A stretch of DNA of 39,958 nucleotides from Comamonas sp. lk (GCA_945869165.1 CAMBNY010000023.1:1-39958); one strand, 5' to 3'; counted from the first letter of the stretch, positions 16,192 through 25,138 are shown. Numbers and translations: made by a program. The notes: generated by a model from the letters alone, not told the origin.

Positions 16192-16986
16192 TTAGTGGCC
16201 GCTGGTGCCCAGGTAGGCTTCGATCACTTTGCTGTCTTTTTGTACTTCGGCGGGCGTGCCGTCGGCAATTTGCTTGCCGTAGTCCAGCACGGTGACGCGG
16301 TCGCATAAACCCATTACCAGCTTGACGTCATGCTCAATCAGCAAAATCGTGCGCTGGTCATTGCGGATGCGGTCTATCAATTCGCGCAGCATGATTTTTT
16401 CGGTGGCATTCATGCCTGCTGCCGGTTCATCCAGGGCGATGAGTTGCGGATCAGTCGCCAGCGCACGGGCAATCTCGAGGCGGCGTTGGTCGCCATAGCT
16501 TAGGGTGCGGGCTTTGTAATCGGCAAACTTGCCGATGCCCACGTAGTCCAGCAGTTCCTGCGCACGTTGCGCAATCTGCGCCTCTTCGGCTTTGAAGCTG
16601 GCGGTGCGAAACATCGCGCCCAGCAGGCCCGAATGCGTGCGCACATGGCGACCCACCATCACGTTTTCTAAGGCCGTCATCTCGGCAAACAGGCGGATGT
16701 TTTGGAAGGTTCGGGCAATGCCGGCTTGGGCCACGGTATGCACCGCCGTCGGTTGGTACGCCTTACCAGCCAGGGCAAAGTTGCCGCTATCGGGCGTGTA
16801 CAAACCGGTGAGCACGTTAAAGAAAGTGGTCTTGCCTGCGCCGTTGGGGCCAATCAAGCCATAGACCTGGCCGCGTTCGATGGTGATACCGACATCGCTT
16901 AAAGCTTGCAGGCCGCCAAAGCGCTTGGAAACGCCCGAGACTTGTAAAACAATGTCTTTGGAAGAGGATGTTGCTGCTGTTGTCAT
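16192..16986 (-). CDS. livG: Branched-chain amino acid ABC transporter, ATPase LivG
   Basis: The second ATPase of the liv system. From ATG 16986 it has 264 residues, with Walker A GPNGAGKT at 46-53, the family signature LSYGDQRRLEIARAL, Walker B LIALDEPAAGMN and the LivG-specific tail ending EAYLGTSGH. Two ATGs are in frame, at 16992 and 16986. The AAGGGG ribosome site touches the first and is well spaced (6 bases) for the second, so the second is preferred. It starts 14 bp after livM and is clearly in one transcript with it. The ending EAYLGTS is shared with LivF, as is usual for this pair. Confidence 0.93.
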   Translation of the reverse strand: MTTAATSSSKDIVLQVSGVSKRFGGLQALSDVGITIERGQVYGLIGPNGAGKTTFFNVLTGLYTPDSGNFALAGKAYQPTAVHTVAQAGIARTFQNIRLFAEMTALENVMVGRHVRTHSGLLGAMFRTASFKAEEAQIAQRAQELLDYVGIGKFADYKARTLSYGDQRRLEIARALATDPQLIALDEPAAGMNATEKIMLRELIDRIRNDQRTILLIEHDVKLVMGLCDRVTVLDYGKQIADGTPAEVQKDSKVIEAYLGTSGH

Positions 16987-17000
16987 GTGCATCCCCTTTC

Positions 17001-18086
17001 TTACGCTTTAGGCGCGTTAGCCAAGGACTTGCCATGCTCGGGCGAGGGCCACAGGCCGCGCGGGCGCATGAGCATGATGGTCACCATCGCCAGGGCAATA
17101 AGTAACTGGCGCAGGATGGAGGCATCCAGGCGCCCATCGGTCATGGTTTGCAAAGGACCGGCCACGTAGCGCAAAACTTCGGGCAAGGCCGACAGCAGCA
17201 CTGCGCCCAAAATCACGCCAGGCAAATGCCCGATACCGCCTAACACCACCATGGCCACGATCATCACCGACTCCATGAGGCTGAAAGACTCTGGTGAAAT
17301 AAAGCCTTGGAAGGACGCGAACATGGCGCCAGAGACGCCGCCAAAAGTAGCGCCCATGCCAAAGGCCGTGAGCTTGAGGTTGCGGGTGTTGATGCCCATA
17401 GCCTTGGCCGCAATCTCGTCCTCACGAATCGCCATCCAAGCGCGCCCGATGCGCGATTGCTCTAGGCGGTGTGAAATCAAAATACTAACTAGCACCAGCG
17501 CCAGGAACAGGTAGTAGTACAAGGACACCGACGCGAACTCGATACCCCACACCACCATTTTTTTGCCGATATTGATGCCGAAAAATTGCAAGGAGTCAAT
17601 TTGCCCTATGCCTTTGGGGCCGTTGGTGATATTGACCGGGTTGTCCATGTTGTTGAGAAACACGCGGATGATTTCACCAAAGCCCAAGGTCACAATGGCC
17701 AGGTAGTCGCCACGCAGGCGCAGCGTGGGCGCGCCCAGCAGCACGCCAAAAATACCGGCCAAGCCCGCGCCCAAAATCAGCACCAGCCAAATCGGGGTGT
17801 GCATACCCGTCGGGTAGGCCGCAGCCAGCCAGGTAAAGGTTTCGGTCAGATGCGGCGAATTGAGCAGTCCATAACTGTAGGCGCCAATCGCAAAAAAGGC
17901 GACATAGCCCAGGTCCAGCAAGCCGGCATAACCCACGACGATGTTGAGGCCCAGCGCCAGCAGCACATACAGCAAAGCCATATCGGCAATACGCACCCAG
18001 GCGTTGCCAAAATTTTGTAAAACCAGCGGCAGCAGCAGCAAGACCGCCGCAATCAGCGCATAACGAAAGAAACTTTTAGGTGTCAT
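17001..18086 (-). CDS. livM: Branched-chain amino acid ABC transporter, permease LivM
   Basis: Inner-membrane permease pairing with LivH to form the channel. About 361 residues with nine or ten hydrophobic segments and the LivM hallmarks: VGYAGLLDLGYVAFFAIGAY near 52-71, the LRLRGDYLAIVTLGFGEIIR block, and the cytoplasmic EAA-like loop SRIGRAWMAIREDEIAAKAMGIN (its first part matches the ATPase-contact helix). Two in-frame ATGs exist (18092 and 18086). GGGAG is better spaced for 18086. The gene follows livH by under 20 bp. Length is normal for the shorter LivM form without the long N-terminal extension seen in E. coli. Confidence 0.93.
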   Translation of the reverse strand: MTPKSFFRYALIAAVLLLLPLVLQNFGNAWVRIADMALLYVLLALGLNIVVGYAGLLDLGYVAFFAIGAYSYGLLNSPHLTETFTWLAAAYPTGMHTPIWLVLILGAGLAGIFGVLLGAPTLRLRGDYLAIVTLGFGEIIRVFLNNMDNPVNITNGPKGIGQIDSLQFFGINIGKKMVVWGIEFASVSLYYYLFLALVLVSILISHRLEQSRIGRAWMAIREDEIAAKAMGINTRNLKLTAFGMGATFGGVSGAMFASFQGFISPESFSLMESVMIVAMVVLGGIGHLPGVILGAVLLSALPEVLRYVAGPLQTMTDGRLDASILRQLLIALAMVTIMLMRPRGLWPSPEHGKSLANAPKA

Positions 18087-18100
18087 AGCCATCGCTCCCT

Positions 18101-19030
18101 TTAGGCCCGGTCTGCCACGCGTTCACCGAGCAGGCCCGAAGGCCGCAGGGTCAGGACGATGATGAGCACGATGAAAGCAAAAATATCCGAGTAATGGCTG
18201 CCCAGCACGCCACCGGTCCAGTCGCCGATATAGCCCGCGCCGATCGATTCGATCAGGCCCAGTAAAACGGCGCCAACCACCGCACCTGCCAAATTACCGA
18301 TACCACCAAATACCGCAGCAGTAAAAGCTTTGAGCCCAGGCAAAAAGCCCATGGCGTGTTGCGCGGTTCCGTAGTTGGAGGCGTACATCACGCCTGCAAT
18401 CGCCGCCAGCACGGCGCCGATCACAAAAGTGGCGGAGATCACCACATCGGGCTTGACGCCCATGAGGCCAGCCACGCGTGGGTTTTCGGCAGTAGCACGC
18501 ATAGCGCGCCCCAGCTTGGTGTAATTGACCAGCCACGTCAGGAGCGCCAAGGCCACTGCAGTGAATCCCAAAATCATGACCTGCGTGGGCGTAATCACAG
18601 CGCCCAAAACATGGAAAGGTTCGCTAGGCAGCAGCGTAGGGTAAGACTTGTAATTAGGCTTCCAGATAATCATGGCCAGCGTCTGCAAGAGAATGGACAT
18701 ACCAATGGCGGTAATCAACGGCGCCAATTTGGGGCTGTTACGCAAAGGGCGGTAGGCGATTTTTTCGATGATGAAGTTAAGTACCGCAGCCACCAAGCAG
18801 GCCACCACCAGGGCGATTAACAAAATCACATAGCCTGGCCAATCAGGGTAGGCCGGGCGCAGCACACTGATCACGGTCCAGCTGGTAAGCGCCCCCACCA
18901 TCATGACTTCGCCATGGGCGAAATTAATCAGGTTAATGATGCCGTACACCATGGTGTAGCCTAGGGCGATGAGCGCATACATGCTGCCCAGCACCAGGCC
19001 GTTGATGACCTGCTGTACAAAAATATCCAT
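18101..19030 (-). CDS. livH: Branched-chain amino acid ABC transporter, permease LivH
   Basis: First gene of the liv operon, 309 residues, with eight or so hydrophobic helices. Family signatures are QQVINGLVLGSMYALIALGY at the N-terminus, GIINLINFAHGEVMMVGAL, the coupling loop KLGRAMRATAENPRVAGLMGV, and GGIGNLAGAVVGAVLLGLIES near the C-terminus. GGAG six to seven bases before ATG 19030 is the ribosome site. No livJ/livK binding-protein gene is found on either side, so the receptor must be encoded elsewhere, as often happens in betaproteobacteria. A possible promoter with an overlapping dyad lies about 110 bp upstream (19150-19178). Confidence 0.93.
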   Translation of the reverse strand: MDIFVQQVINGLVLGSMYALIALGYTMVYGIINLINFAHGEVMMVGALTSWTVISVLRPAYPDWPGYVILLIALVVACLVAAVLNFIIEKIAYRPLRNSPKLAPLITAIGMSILLQTLAMIIWKPNYKSYPTLLPSEPFHVLGAVITPTQVMILGFTAVALALLTWLVNYTKLGRAMRATAENPRVAGLMGVKPDVVISATFVIGAVLAAIAGVMYASNYGTAQHAMGFLPGLKAFTAAVFGGIGNLAGAVVGAVLLGLIESIGAGYIGDWTGGVLGSHYSDIFAFIVLIIVLTLRPSGLLGERVADRA

Positions 19031-19149
19031 AGATAACTCCGAAGTTGGATGACCAGGTCAGATGCGAATCCAGGCGTTCGATGCGCGTTTGATAGCAATA
19101 AACCGGCCGGTTGCAACGCAAGGCTGCGCGCCAGTCGCCGCGTGCGGGG

Positions 19150-19178
19150 ATTCTAGCCAGTCGACTTGCTTCACAAGT
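19150..19178 (-). promoter_or_regulatory. Candidate liv operon promoter with dyad ACTTG-N5-CAAGT
   Basis: Read on the minus strand, TAGAAT (plus 19150-19155) matches the -10 consensus in five of six positions. A TTGTGA or shifted ACTTGT hexamer lies 15-17 bp upstream, within a perfect 5-bp dyad, ACTTG (19164-19168) and CAAGT (19174-19178). A regulator on this dyad would sit over the -35 region. The transcript leader to livH would be about 110 nt. No functional proof is possible from sequence alone. Confidence 0.35.
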
Positions 19179-19237
19179 TAATCATTGTTTTGGGGTTTAC
19201 CCGCGTAGACAGCCCCTATTTATGATCAATTAAATAA

Positions 19238-20542
19238 TTAAATAGATCCCTTTGCACTGGCATTACGCGCCCGCAACTCGCGCAATTTCTCAGCAATCCG
19301 TATTTCCAGCCCGCGCTCCACCGGTTGGTAAAACTGCATGTCTTCCATGCCCTCTGGCAAATAACGCTCACCCGCCGCAAAAGCGCCCTCCTCGTCGTGG
19401 GCGTAGCGGTAGTTTTTGCCGTAGTCCAGGTCTTTCATTAAGGTGGTGGGCGCATTACGCAAATGCATTGGCACTGGGCGCGTGCCCTCTTTCTTTACCA
19501 GCGCTTTGACTTCCTTGAACGCTTTGTAGACCGCATTGGATTTAGGCGCCATCGCCAAATAGACCACGCACTGGGCCAGGGTCAATTCACCTTCAGGACT
19601 GCCCAGGCGCTCATACACGTCCGCCGCATCGAGCGCCATGCGAAGGGCGCGCGGATCGGCCAGGCCAATGTCTTCGCTGGCCATGCGAATCAAGCGCCGC
19701 GCCAAGTAGCGCGGTTCGGCACCACCATCGAGCATGCGCACGAACCAATAGAGTGCAGCATCCGGGTCCGAGCCGCGCACCGATTTGTGCAGGGCCGAAA
19801 TCGTGTCGTAAAACTGTTCGCCACCTTTGTCGTAGCGGCGCATGCGCTCACCGAGCACTTTGAGTAGCCAAGCCTCGTCAATCTGCACGCGCTTTTCCTG
19901 TTGCGCGGCGGCGGCCAAAGTCTCCAAGGTATTGAGCAAGCGGCGCGCATCGCCATCGGCATAGGCCACCAAGCGCTGCGCGGCTGCATCGTCCAAAGGT
20001 GGCACGGCATTCAAGGCGCGCGCTTTGGCAATCAATTGGGCCAGCGCCTCTTCGCCCAGCGGCTGCAAAACATACACGGCTGCCCGCGACAAGAGCGCCG
20101 AGTTCACTTCGAACGAGGGGTTTTCCGTGGTGGCACCGATAAAGGTAAACAAGCCACTTTCCACATGCGGCAAAAAAGCATCCTGCTGGCTTTTATTAAA
20201 GCGGTGCACTTCGTCCACAAACACCAGGGTGCGCCGCTGCGCGAGTCCATCGCGCGATTGCTGCGCCCGCTCCACCGCTTCGCGGATCTCTTTGATGCCG
20301 CCCAGCACCGCGCTGATGCTGATGAAGTCGGCATCAAAAGCATCGGCCATCAAACGCGCGATAGTGGTTTTACCCGTGCCCGGTGGGCCCCACAAAATGC
20401 AACTATGCGGCGTGCCTGATTCAAAGGCCAAGCGCAACGCCATGCCCTCGCCCAAGACCTGCGACTGACCAATCACCTCAGCCAGCGTGCGCGGACGCAG
20501 GCGCTCGGCTAGCGGTATGTGGTTGGAAGGCTTGGTGGACAT
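19238..20542 (-). CDS. rarA: Replication-associated recombination protein A (AAA+ ATPase)
   Basis: A clamp-loader-like AAA+ ATPase (RarA/MgsA, Mgs1/WRNIP1 family) acting at stalled replication forks. Its 434 residues begin with the family block PLAERLRPRTLAEVIGQ. Walker A GPPGTGKT is at 52-59, Walker B VFVDEVH at 107-113 and sensor 1 IGATTENPS at 136-144. The C-terminal tetramerisation region contains the conserved KSVRGSDPDAALYWFVRML and HLRNAPTTLMKDLDYGKNYRYAHD. Start ATG 20542. In many proteobacteria rarA directly follows lolA; here about 4.6 kb of other genes lies between them, and the usual downstream serS is absent. Identification is secure. Confidence 0.95.
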   Translation of the reverse strand: MSTKPSNHIPLAERLRPRTLAEVIGQSQVLGEGMALRLAFESGTPHSCILWGPPGTGKTTIARLMADAFDADFISISAVLGGIKEIREAVERAQQSRDGLAQRRTLVFVDEVHRFNKSQQDAFLPHVESGLFTFIGATTENPSFEVNSALLSRAAVYVLQPLGEEALAQLIAKARALNAVPPLDDAAAQRLVAYADGDARRLLNTLETLAAAAQQEKRVQIDEAWLLKVLGERMRRYDKGGEQFYDTISALHKSVRGSDPDAALYWFVRMLDGGAEPRYLARRLIRMASEDIGLADPRALRMALDAADVYERLGSPEGELTLAQCVVYLAMAPKSNAVYKAFKEVKALVKKEGTRPVPMHLRNAPTTLMKDLDYGKNYRYAHDEEGAFAAGERYLPEGMEDMQFYQPVERGLEIRIAEKLRELRARNASAKGSI

Positions 20543-20669
20543 GCGGATGGCGGCGCAAAAAATGAAATGTGGGGCTAAGGGCGTGTCAGCCGCGAAGGCT
20601 AGTGCAGCGCGGGCTGTGTGGGGTGCAGCTTTTGAGTGTAGTGGAGGCGCACAGCGGCTTCGTCAATCC

Positions 20670-21569
20670 TTATCCACCGTCCTGCCGTTGCGCATCACGC
20701 GCGGCAAGGGGCCGGTCCATTTGCACTGCCTCGACCAATTGCGCCTCTAGCAGCGCCACCGCAGGCGCCAAAGTGCCCGGCGCGCGGTGTAAGGCAATCT
20801 CTATTTCCGGCAGGCGCGGCAGTTGCTGCTCATCGCCCAGCACCCGCCATTGCGCAGGCACCATGCTTTGGGCCACCACGGTTAGTGCTAGCCCGCCGGA
20901 CACCGCAATCATGCCGCCCGCAAAACTCTGGCTGGTGTAGGCAATGCGCCAAGGGATGGAGGCGGCATCCAGCGCCGCCAACGCATGTTCGCGAAACACA
21001 CATCCTTCAGGGAACAAGGCCAAAGGCAAAGGCGTCTCCTGGTGTGCAAGGTGCTGGCGAGAGCCGGCCCATACCAGACGTTCGGTGCGCAAGACTTTGC
21101 CGCGGCGGCGCTCTGGTTGGCGGGTGATGATGGCCACATCCAAGTCGCCCGCCTCCACCCGGTCCAGCAAGGCGCCGCTCAAGGCACCAATCACCTCCAA
21201 TTGCACGCGCGGATAAGCGTGGGCAAAGTGCGTCAGCACGCCGGGCAAAAACTGGTGGGCATAGTCATCTGGCATGCCCAGACGCACATGGCCCACGGCA
21301 TGGGGTTGGTTCATCGCGACCAGGGCTTCCTCATTGAGCCGGATCATGCGCCGCGCATAGTCCAGCAGCACTTCGCCCTCTTCGGTCAGGCGGATCTTGC
21401 GCTTATCGCGTTGCAACAGGGCATGGCCTGTCAGGTCCTCCAGTTTGCGCAATTGCATGCTCACCGCCGACTGCGTGCGGCACAAATAGACCGCCGCCCG
21501 CGTGAAGCTGCCGCTGTCCACCACGGCGGTAAAGGCCTGCAGCAGGGCCAAGTCCAGGTATTTCAGCAT
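20670..21569 (-). CDS. LysR-family transcriptional regulator
   Basis: A 299-residue regulator with the N-terminal winged helix-turn-helix (about 1-60: LALLQAFTAVVDSGSFTRAAVYLCRTQSAVSMQLRKLE in outline) and a periplasmic-binding-protein-like effector domain (about 90-295). It is divergent from the family-5 binding-protein gene with about 150 bp between starts. A textbook LysR box (TATCA-N7-TGATA) lies 13 bp ahead of its own start, so it probably represses itself and controls the divergent gene. The effector-domain sequence gives no ligand. Start ATG 21569. Confidence 0.92.
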   Translation of the reverse strand: MLKYLDLALLQAFTAVVDSGSFTRAAVYLCRTQSAVSMQLRKLEDLTGHALLQRDKRKIRLTEEGEVLLDYARRMIRLNEEALVAMNQPHAVGHVRLGMPDDYAHQFLPGVLTHFAHAYPRVQLEVIGALSGALLDRVEAGDLDVAIITRQPERRRGKVLRTERLVWAGSRQHLAHQETPLPLALFPEGCVFREHALAALDAASIPWRIAYTSQSFAGGMIAVSGGLALTVVAQSMVPAQWRVLGDEQQLPRLPEIEIALHRAPGTLAPAVALLEAQLVEAVQMDRPLAARDAQRQDGG

Positions 21570-21581
21570 CGCGGCCTTTTT

Positions 21582-21598
21582 TATCAGGATTCTTGATA
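21582..21598. promoter_or_regulatory. LysR-type operator (ATC-N9-GAT box)
   Basis: TATCA (21582-21586) and TGATA (21594-21598) form a perfect 17-bp dyad that contains the classical LysR-type core ATC-N9-GAT and T-N11-A. It lies between the divergent lysR gene (start 21569) and the binding-protein gene (start 21718). That is the expected place for autoregulation and for activation of the neighbour. Confidence 0.6.
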
Positions 21599-21717
21599 CC
21601 TAGCATAACAATTATTCGTTTGCCTTCAGATTGGCAAGCGCCTACATTGGTCTGGCGCGTCCTGTTGGATGCGAAGTGATGCACCGCAATCCACCCACCT
21701 TAGAGGAGACCTTCGCC

Positions 21718-23277
21718 ATGTTCCATTCCATTGAAACCCACCTGGCGCTAGACCGCCGCCAACTCATGAGCGGCGCCGCCGTTTTGGGTTTGGCAGGTTC
21801 GCTGACCGCCCTGCCCGCCCTGGCCCAATCCACCCCGAAAAAAGGCGGCACGCTGCGCCTGGGTATGGAAGGCGGTTCCGCCTCCGACAGCCTGGACCCG
21901 CGCACCTATGCCGACTCCATCCCCATCAGTTACAGCCTGATGTTTTGGAACCAGTTGGTAGAAATCGACGCCAAAGGCAATGCCACCCCAGAACTGGCCG
22001 AAAGCTGGGAGTCCAAACCCGGCGCTGCCGAATGGATTTTCAATATCCGCAAAGGCATCACCTTCACCTCGGGCAAAACGCTGGATGCCGATGATGTGAT
22101 TTATTCGATCAATATGCACCGGGGCGAAACCAAATCGCCAGCCAAAGGCATCTTGGAGCCGATCACGGACATCAAAAAGTTGGGTTCGCACCAAATCCAG
22201 ATCACCATGAAATCGGGCAATGCCGATCTACCGTTTGTGCTTTCGGACTACCACCTGCTGATCGTGCCCAATGGCACGACCGACTTCTCCAAGCCCGACG
22301 GCACCGGCGCTTACACCTTGGTGGAATGGACGCCGGGCGTGCGCATCCTGGCCAAGCGCAAGCCGGGCAATTACTGGAAAACCGGGCGCGGCAATTTTGA
22401 AAACATCGAGCTGCGCTACATCGGGGATTCGGCGATCCGCACGCAGGCCTTGCTGACCGGCCAGGTCGATGCGGTCAACCGCCTCAACCCCAAAACCGTG
22501 GCGCTGCTGTCTAAAAACAAAGACATCAATATCACCCGCACCAAGGGCACCGGCAACCGCTACGGCTTTGTGGCGCTCATTGATGCCGACCCCTACAAAA
22601 GCCGTGACATGATGCTGGCCCTGAAGTACGGCATCGACCGGCAAAAAATTATCGACAACGTGTTTTCCGGCTACGCCTCTATGGGCAACGACCAGACCGT
22701 GGGCCCAGCGGACCGCTTTTACAACGCGGCACTTAAAGCCAAAAGCTTTGACGCCGACAAGGCTGCTTTCCACTTCAAAAAAGCCGGTGTCAGCGTGCCG
22801 CTGGAGGTACAGGTCTCCGATGGTTGCTACTCGGGCGCGGTGGATTCGGGCGTGATGTACCAAGAGTCGCTGAAAAAAGCCGGTATCAATATGGAAGTCA
22901 AACGCGTCTCAGGCGATGGCTACTGGGACAACGTCTGGATGAAAGCGCCGTTTTGCTCGGTCTTTTGGGGAAACCGCCCTACTGCCGACTTGCAAATTTC
23001 CACCCAGTTTTTGGGCGGTGGTGCTTGGAACGACACCCATTTCAAGAGTGCGGCTATGGACAAACTGGTCATCGCAGCGCGTATTGAACTGAACGAAGGA
23101 AAGCGCCGCGAGATGTACGCCGAGGCGCAACGCATTATTTCGGAAGAGGCTGGCATGGTCTGCTTTGCCGTCGGCGACCAAATGGACGGCGGCAGCAAAA
23201 AACTTATGGGCCTGGACTCGCATGCGCGTTACGACATGAACGACAACCGCTTGGCCGAAAAAGGCTGGTTCGCTTAA
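21718..23277 (+). CDS. ABC transporter substrate-binding protein, family 5 (peptide/nickel type)
   Basis: A periplasmic receptor for peptides or similar solutes, 519 residues. The ATG at 21718 is chosen because GAGGAG precedes it by nine bases; the frame is open further upstream to 21631 without such support. The signal region contains a twin-arginine-like D-R-R-Q-L-M motif (RR at 13-14), a hydrophobic core and ALAQS as cleavage site, so Tat export is likely. Mature hallmarks of SBP_bac_5 are present: LDPRTYADS, ELAESWE, FNIRKGITFTSGKTLDADDV, RYGFVALI and MMLALKYGIDRQKI. No permease or ATPase gene is adjacent, making it an orphan receptor. Divergent LysR regulator with an intervening operator. 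The ligand is unknown. Confidence 0.92.
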   Translation: MFHSIETHLALDRRQLMSGAAVLGLAGSLTALPALAQSTPKKGGTLRLGMEGGSASDSLDPRTYADSIPISYSLMFWNQLVEIDAKGNATPELAESWESKPGAAEWIFNIRKGITFTSGKTLDADDVIYSINMHRGETKSPAKGILEPITDIKKLGSHQIQITMKSGNADLPFVLSDYHLLIVPNGTTDFSKPDGTGAYTLVEWTPGVRILAKRKPGNYWKTGRGNFENIELRYIGDSAIRTQALLTGQVDAVNRLNPKTVALLSKNKDINITRTKGTGNRYGFVALIDADPYKSRDMMLALKYGIDRQKIIDNVFSGYASMGNDQTVGPADRFYNAALKAKSFDADKAAFHFKKAGVSVPLEVQVSDGCYSGAVDSGVMYQESLKKAGINMEVKRVSGDGYWDNVWMKAPFCSVFWGNRPTADLQISTQFLGGGAWNDTHFKSAAMDKLVIAARIELNEGKRREMYAEAQRIISEEAGMVCFAVGDQMDGGSKKLMGLDSHARYDMNDNRLAEKGWFA

Positions 23278-23369
23278 GCCAAGCCAAGTCACCTTATTCC
23301 AGCGCGGCACCTTGCCAAGGGGCAGCTGCCGCACTGGCTGCAATGCATAGTTATCTTGGGGAAACCATT

Positions 23370-24299
23370 TTGAAAATCGGATTTATCGGCCTGGGCAATA
23401 TGGGCTCGGCCTCAGCCCGCAATATCGCGCGTGGCGGCCACACGCTGGTGGTACACGACATCAACCGCGACGCAGCCAATGCATTTTTGGCGCAGGGTGC
23501 GCAATGGGCCGATACGCCAGCGCAGGTCATGGACGCAGCAGACATTGTCTTTACCATGGTGTTCGGCCCCGCCGATATTGACCAGGTAGTGCGTGGCACC
23601 CACGGTTTCTTAAGCACCCACTGCGAGGGCAAAGCCTGGATTGACATGACCACCAGCAGCCCGCAATTGATGCGTGAATTGGGCGCCGCCTTTGAGGCCG
23701 CAGGCGGACTGCCGGTGGACTCGCCGGTCACCGGCTCCATCGACTCAGCCATCCGAGGCGACATGATTTTGTTCGTCGGTGGCAGCGACGCGGCTATCGC
23801 GCTGGTGCTCCCGGTGTTGGAGTTGGTCGGTGTCATCCGGCGCGTGGGGGCTTATGGCAATGGCTATGTCGCCAAGCTGGTGAACAACCAACTGTGGCTG
23901 ATACACGCCGCCGCCATCGGCGAGGCCATGGTCACCGCAAAACTGGCCGGGCTAGAGCCGGACGTGTGGTGGGCCGCGATGAAGGGCGGCGCTGCCGAAA
24001 GCTTTGTGATGCAGCACGATGTGCCCTCGATTTTTGCCGGCCATTACGACCCGTCTTTCCGCCTGGAGTTGTGCCTCAAAGACCTGGGCCTGATCGCCGA
24101 CCTGGTGGCCCAAACCGGCACCCGTAACGAACTCACCAGCGCCACACACCAACGTTTTGCCGAAGCGCAGTCGCGCTACGGCAAAGACGCCGGTGAGATG
24201 ACGGTTTGCAAAGTGCTGGAGGATGATGCGGGGATTGACTTACGGGTCGCTGGGGACTGGACACCGCACTGGGAAGTACGGCATCCGTCTGAAGCTTAA
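23370..24299 (+). CDS. NAD(P)-dependent 3-hydroxyisobutyrate-dehydrogenase-family oxidoreductase
   Basis: A beta-hydroxyacid dehydrogenase of 309 residues. The Rossmann motif GFIGLGNMG is at 4-12, the substrate loop reads DSPVTGSID (near 117-125; the more usual form is DAPVSGG), and the catalytic region GNGYVAKLVNN has K169 and N173. I prefer the TTG start at 23370, with GGGG eight to nine bases upstream, because family members begin MKIGFIGLGNMG. ATG 23343 would add nine residues without a ribosome site. It follows the binding-protein gene by about 90 bp on the same strand and may form an operon with it, implying uptake and oxidation of a hydroxyacid. 2-Hydroxy-3-oxopropionate reductase is an alternative. 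The substrate is unproven. Confidence 0.87.
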   Translation: MKIGFIGLGNMGSASARNIARGGHTLVVHDINRDAANAFLAQGAQWADTPAQVMDAADIVFTMVFGPADIDQVVRGTHGFLSTHCEGKAWIDMTTSSPQLMRELGAAFEAAGGLPVDSPVTGSIDSAIRGDMILFVGGSDAAIALVLPVLELVGVIRRVGAYGNGYVAKLVNNQLWLIHAAAIGEAMVTAKLAGLEPDVWWAAMKGGAAESFVMQHDVPSIFAGHYDPSFRLELCLKDLGLIADLVAQTGTRNELTSATHQRFAEAQSRYGKDAGEMTVCKVLEDDAGIDLRVAGDWTPHWEVRHPSEA

Positions 24300-24317
24300 A
24301 AACAAGGGCGCAGGTAT

Positions 24318-25136
24318 CTAAGGTTTATCTAGCTCCGCCAAAAAAGCCAGAGCCGCTGCGGTGACCGCTTGTGGCACATCGATGTGAGATGCTGCACTTT
24401 CCAGATACACGCTTTTACGATGCATGGGCAAGCGATCGTAAATATAGCGCGGCCCTTGACCCCATCGATGGATCGGGTCTTGGGTTGTCCCAGCATAAAA
24501 CACGGGAATACTGACCCGCACCTGGGCCGCTGACTCGGACATATTGGCCAAACCCTGTGGCTCATAGAACGACAAAAAAACTACCGCGCTGCTCACAATT
24601 TGACGCTTGCGGTCGCCGCTGTTGAAGTCGGTAAATTCAAAATCGCGTTGTTCGCCTTGCCCAATGTCGCGCCGCTCACGGGCCGCCCTCAAACTTGCGT
24701 GGGTTTGACCAGCCCGGTATTGCACCTCCGGCACATGCCCGGGCGCAAAAATCATCATGGCGTCCACGTCGCCATAACGCGCCGCATAGGCAATGGCCGC
24801 ATTCGCACCAAGGCTGTGTCCCGCAAGGACTACGGTATTGGCGCCTTCGGAGCGCAGCTTGAGCACCAACACATGTACTTCCTGTAAGGCGCTAGCGTAG
24901 TCAACGTCGTACAAACGCTCGCGACTCCAAGTCATGGCGGGCGAGACCACACGCACGCCTGCAGCCTCAAAAGACGCCGCCAAAGGACCGGGTGGTTTAC
25001 CCCACTTTCCGTGTAGGGCAACGACGGCCGTGCTGCCATTGATAGATAGCTGCCCCAGGCTTTGTGCAAAGGCTGAAAGGCAAAGACTTTGCCACGCAAT
25101 GAAAAGGGCTAGCCACTGGATACGCATGACCAGCAT
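24318..25136 (-). CDS. Secreted alpha/beta hydrolase
   Basis: A 272-residue exported hydrolase. Residues 1-25 form a signal peptide (hydrophobic LALFIAWQSLCLSAFA, cleavage near FAQS). The nucleophile elbow is GHSLG with S108. The likely acid is D220 in GTTQDP and the base H251 in ASHID, a full catalytic triad. Near 42-48 LHGKWGK provides the oxyanion-hole segment. The start at ATG 25136 is two bases after the lolA stop codon, so it may be translationally coupled to lolA; ATG 25127 is a possible later start. Esterase, lipase or DUF3530-like roles are possible; the sequence does not identify the substrate. The stop is 18 bp past the convergent dehydrogenase. Confidence 0.85.
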   Translation of the reverse strand: MLVMRIQWLALFIAWQSLCLSAFAQSLGQLSINGSTAVVALHGKWGKPPGPLAASFEAAGVRVVSPAMTWSRERLYDVDYASALQEVHVLVLKLRSEGANTVVLAGHSLGANAAIAYAARYGDVDAMMIFAPGHVPEVQYRAGQTHASLRAARERRDIGQGEQRDFEFTDFNSGDRKRQIVSSAVVFLSFYEPQGLANMSESAAQVRVSIPVFYAGTTQDPIHRWGQGPRYIYDRLPMHRKSVYLESAASHIDVPQAVTAAALAFLAELDKP

Positions 25137-25138
25137 GC

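Noticed and set aside
19195..19245. AT-rich stretch after rarA as a second scar like that at 36852
   Set aside because: It is shorter, lies in a normal gene boundary with a probable promoter region beside it, and shows no gene remnant.
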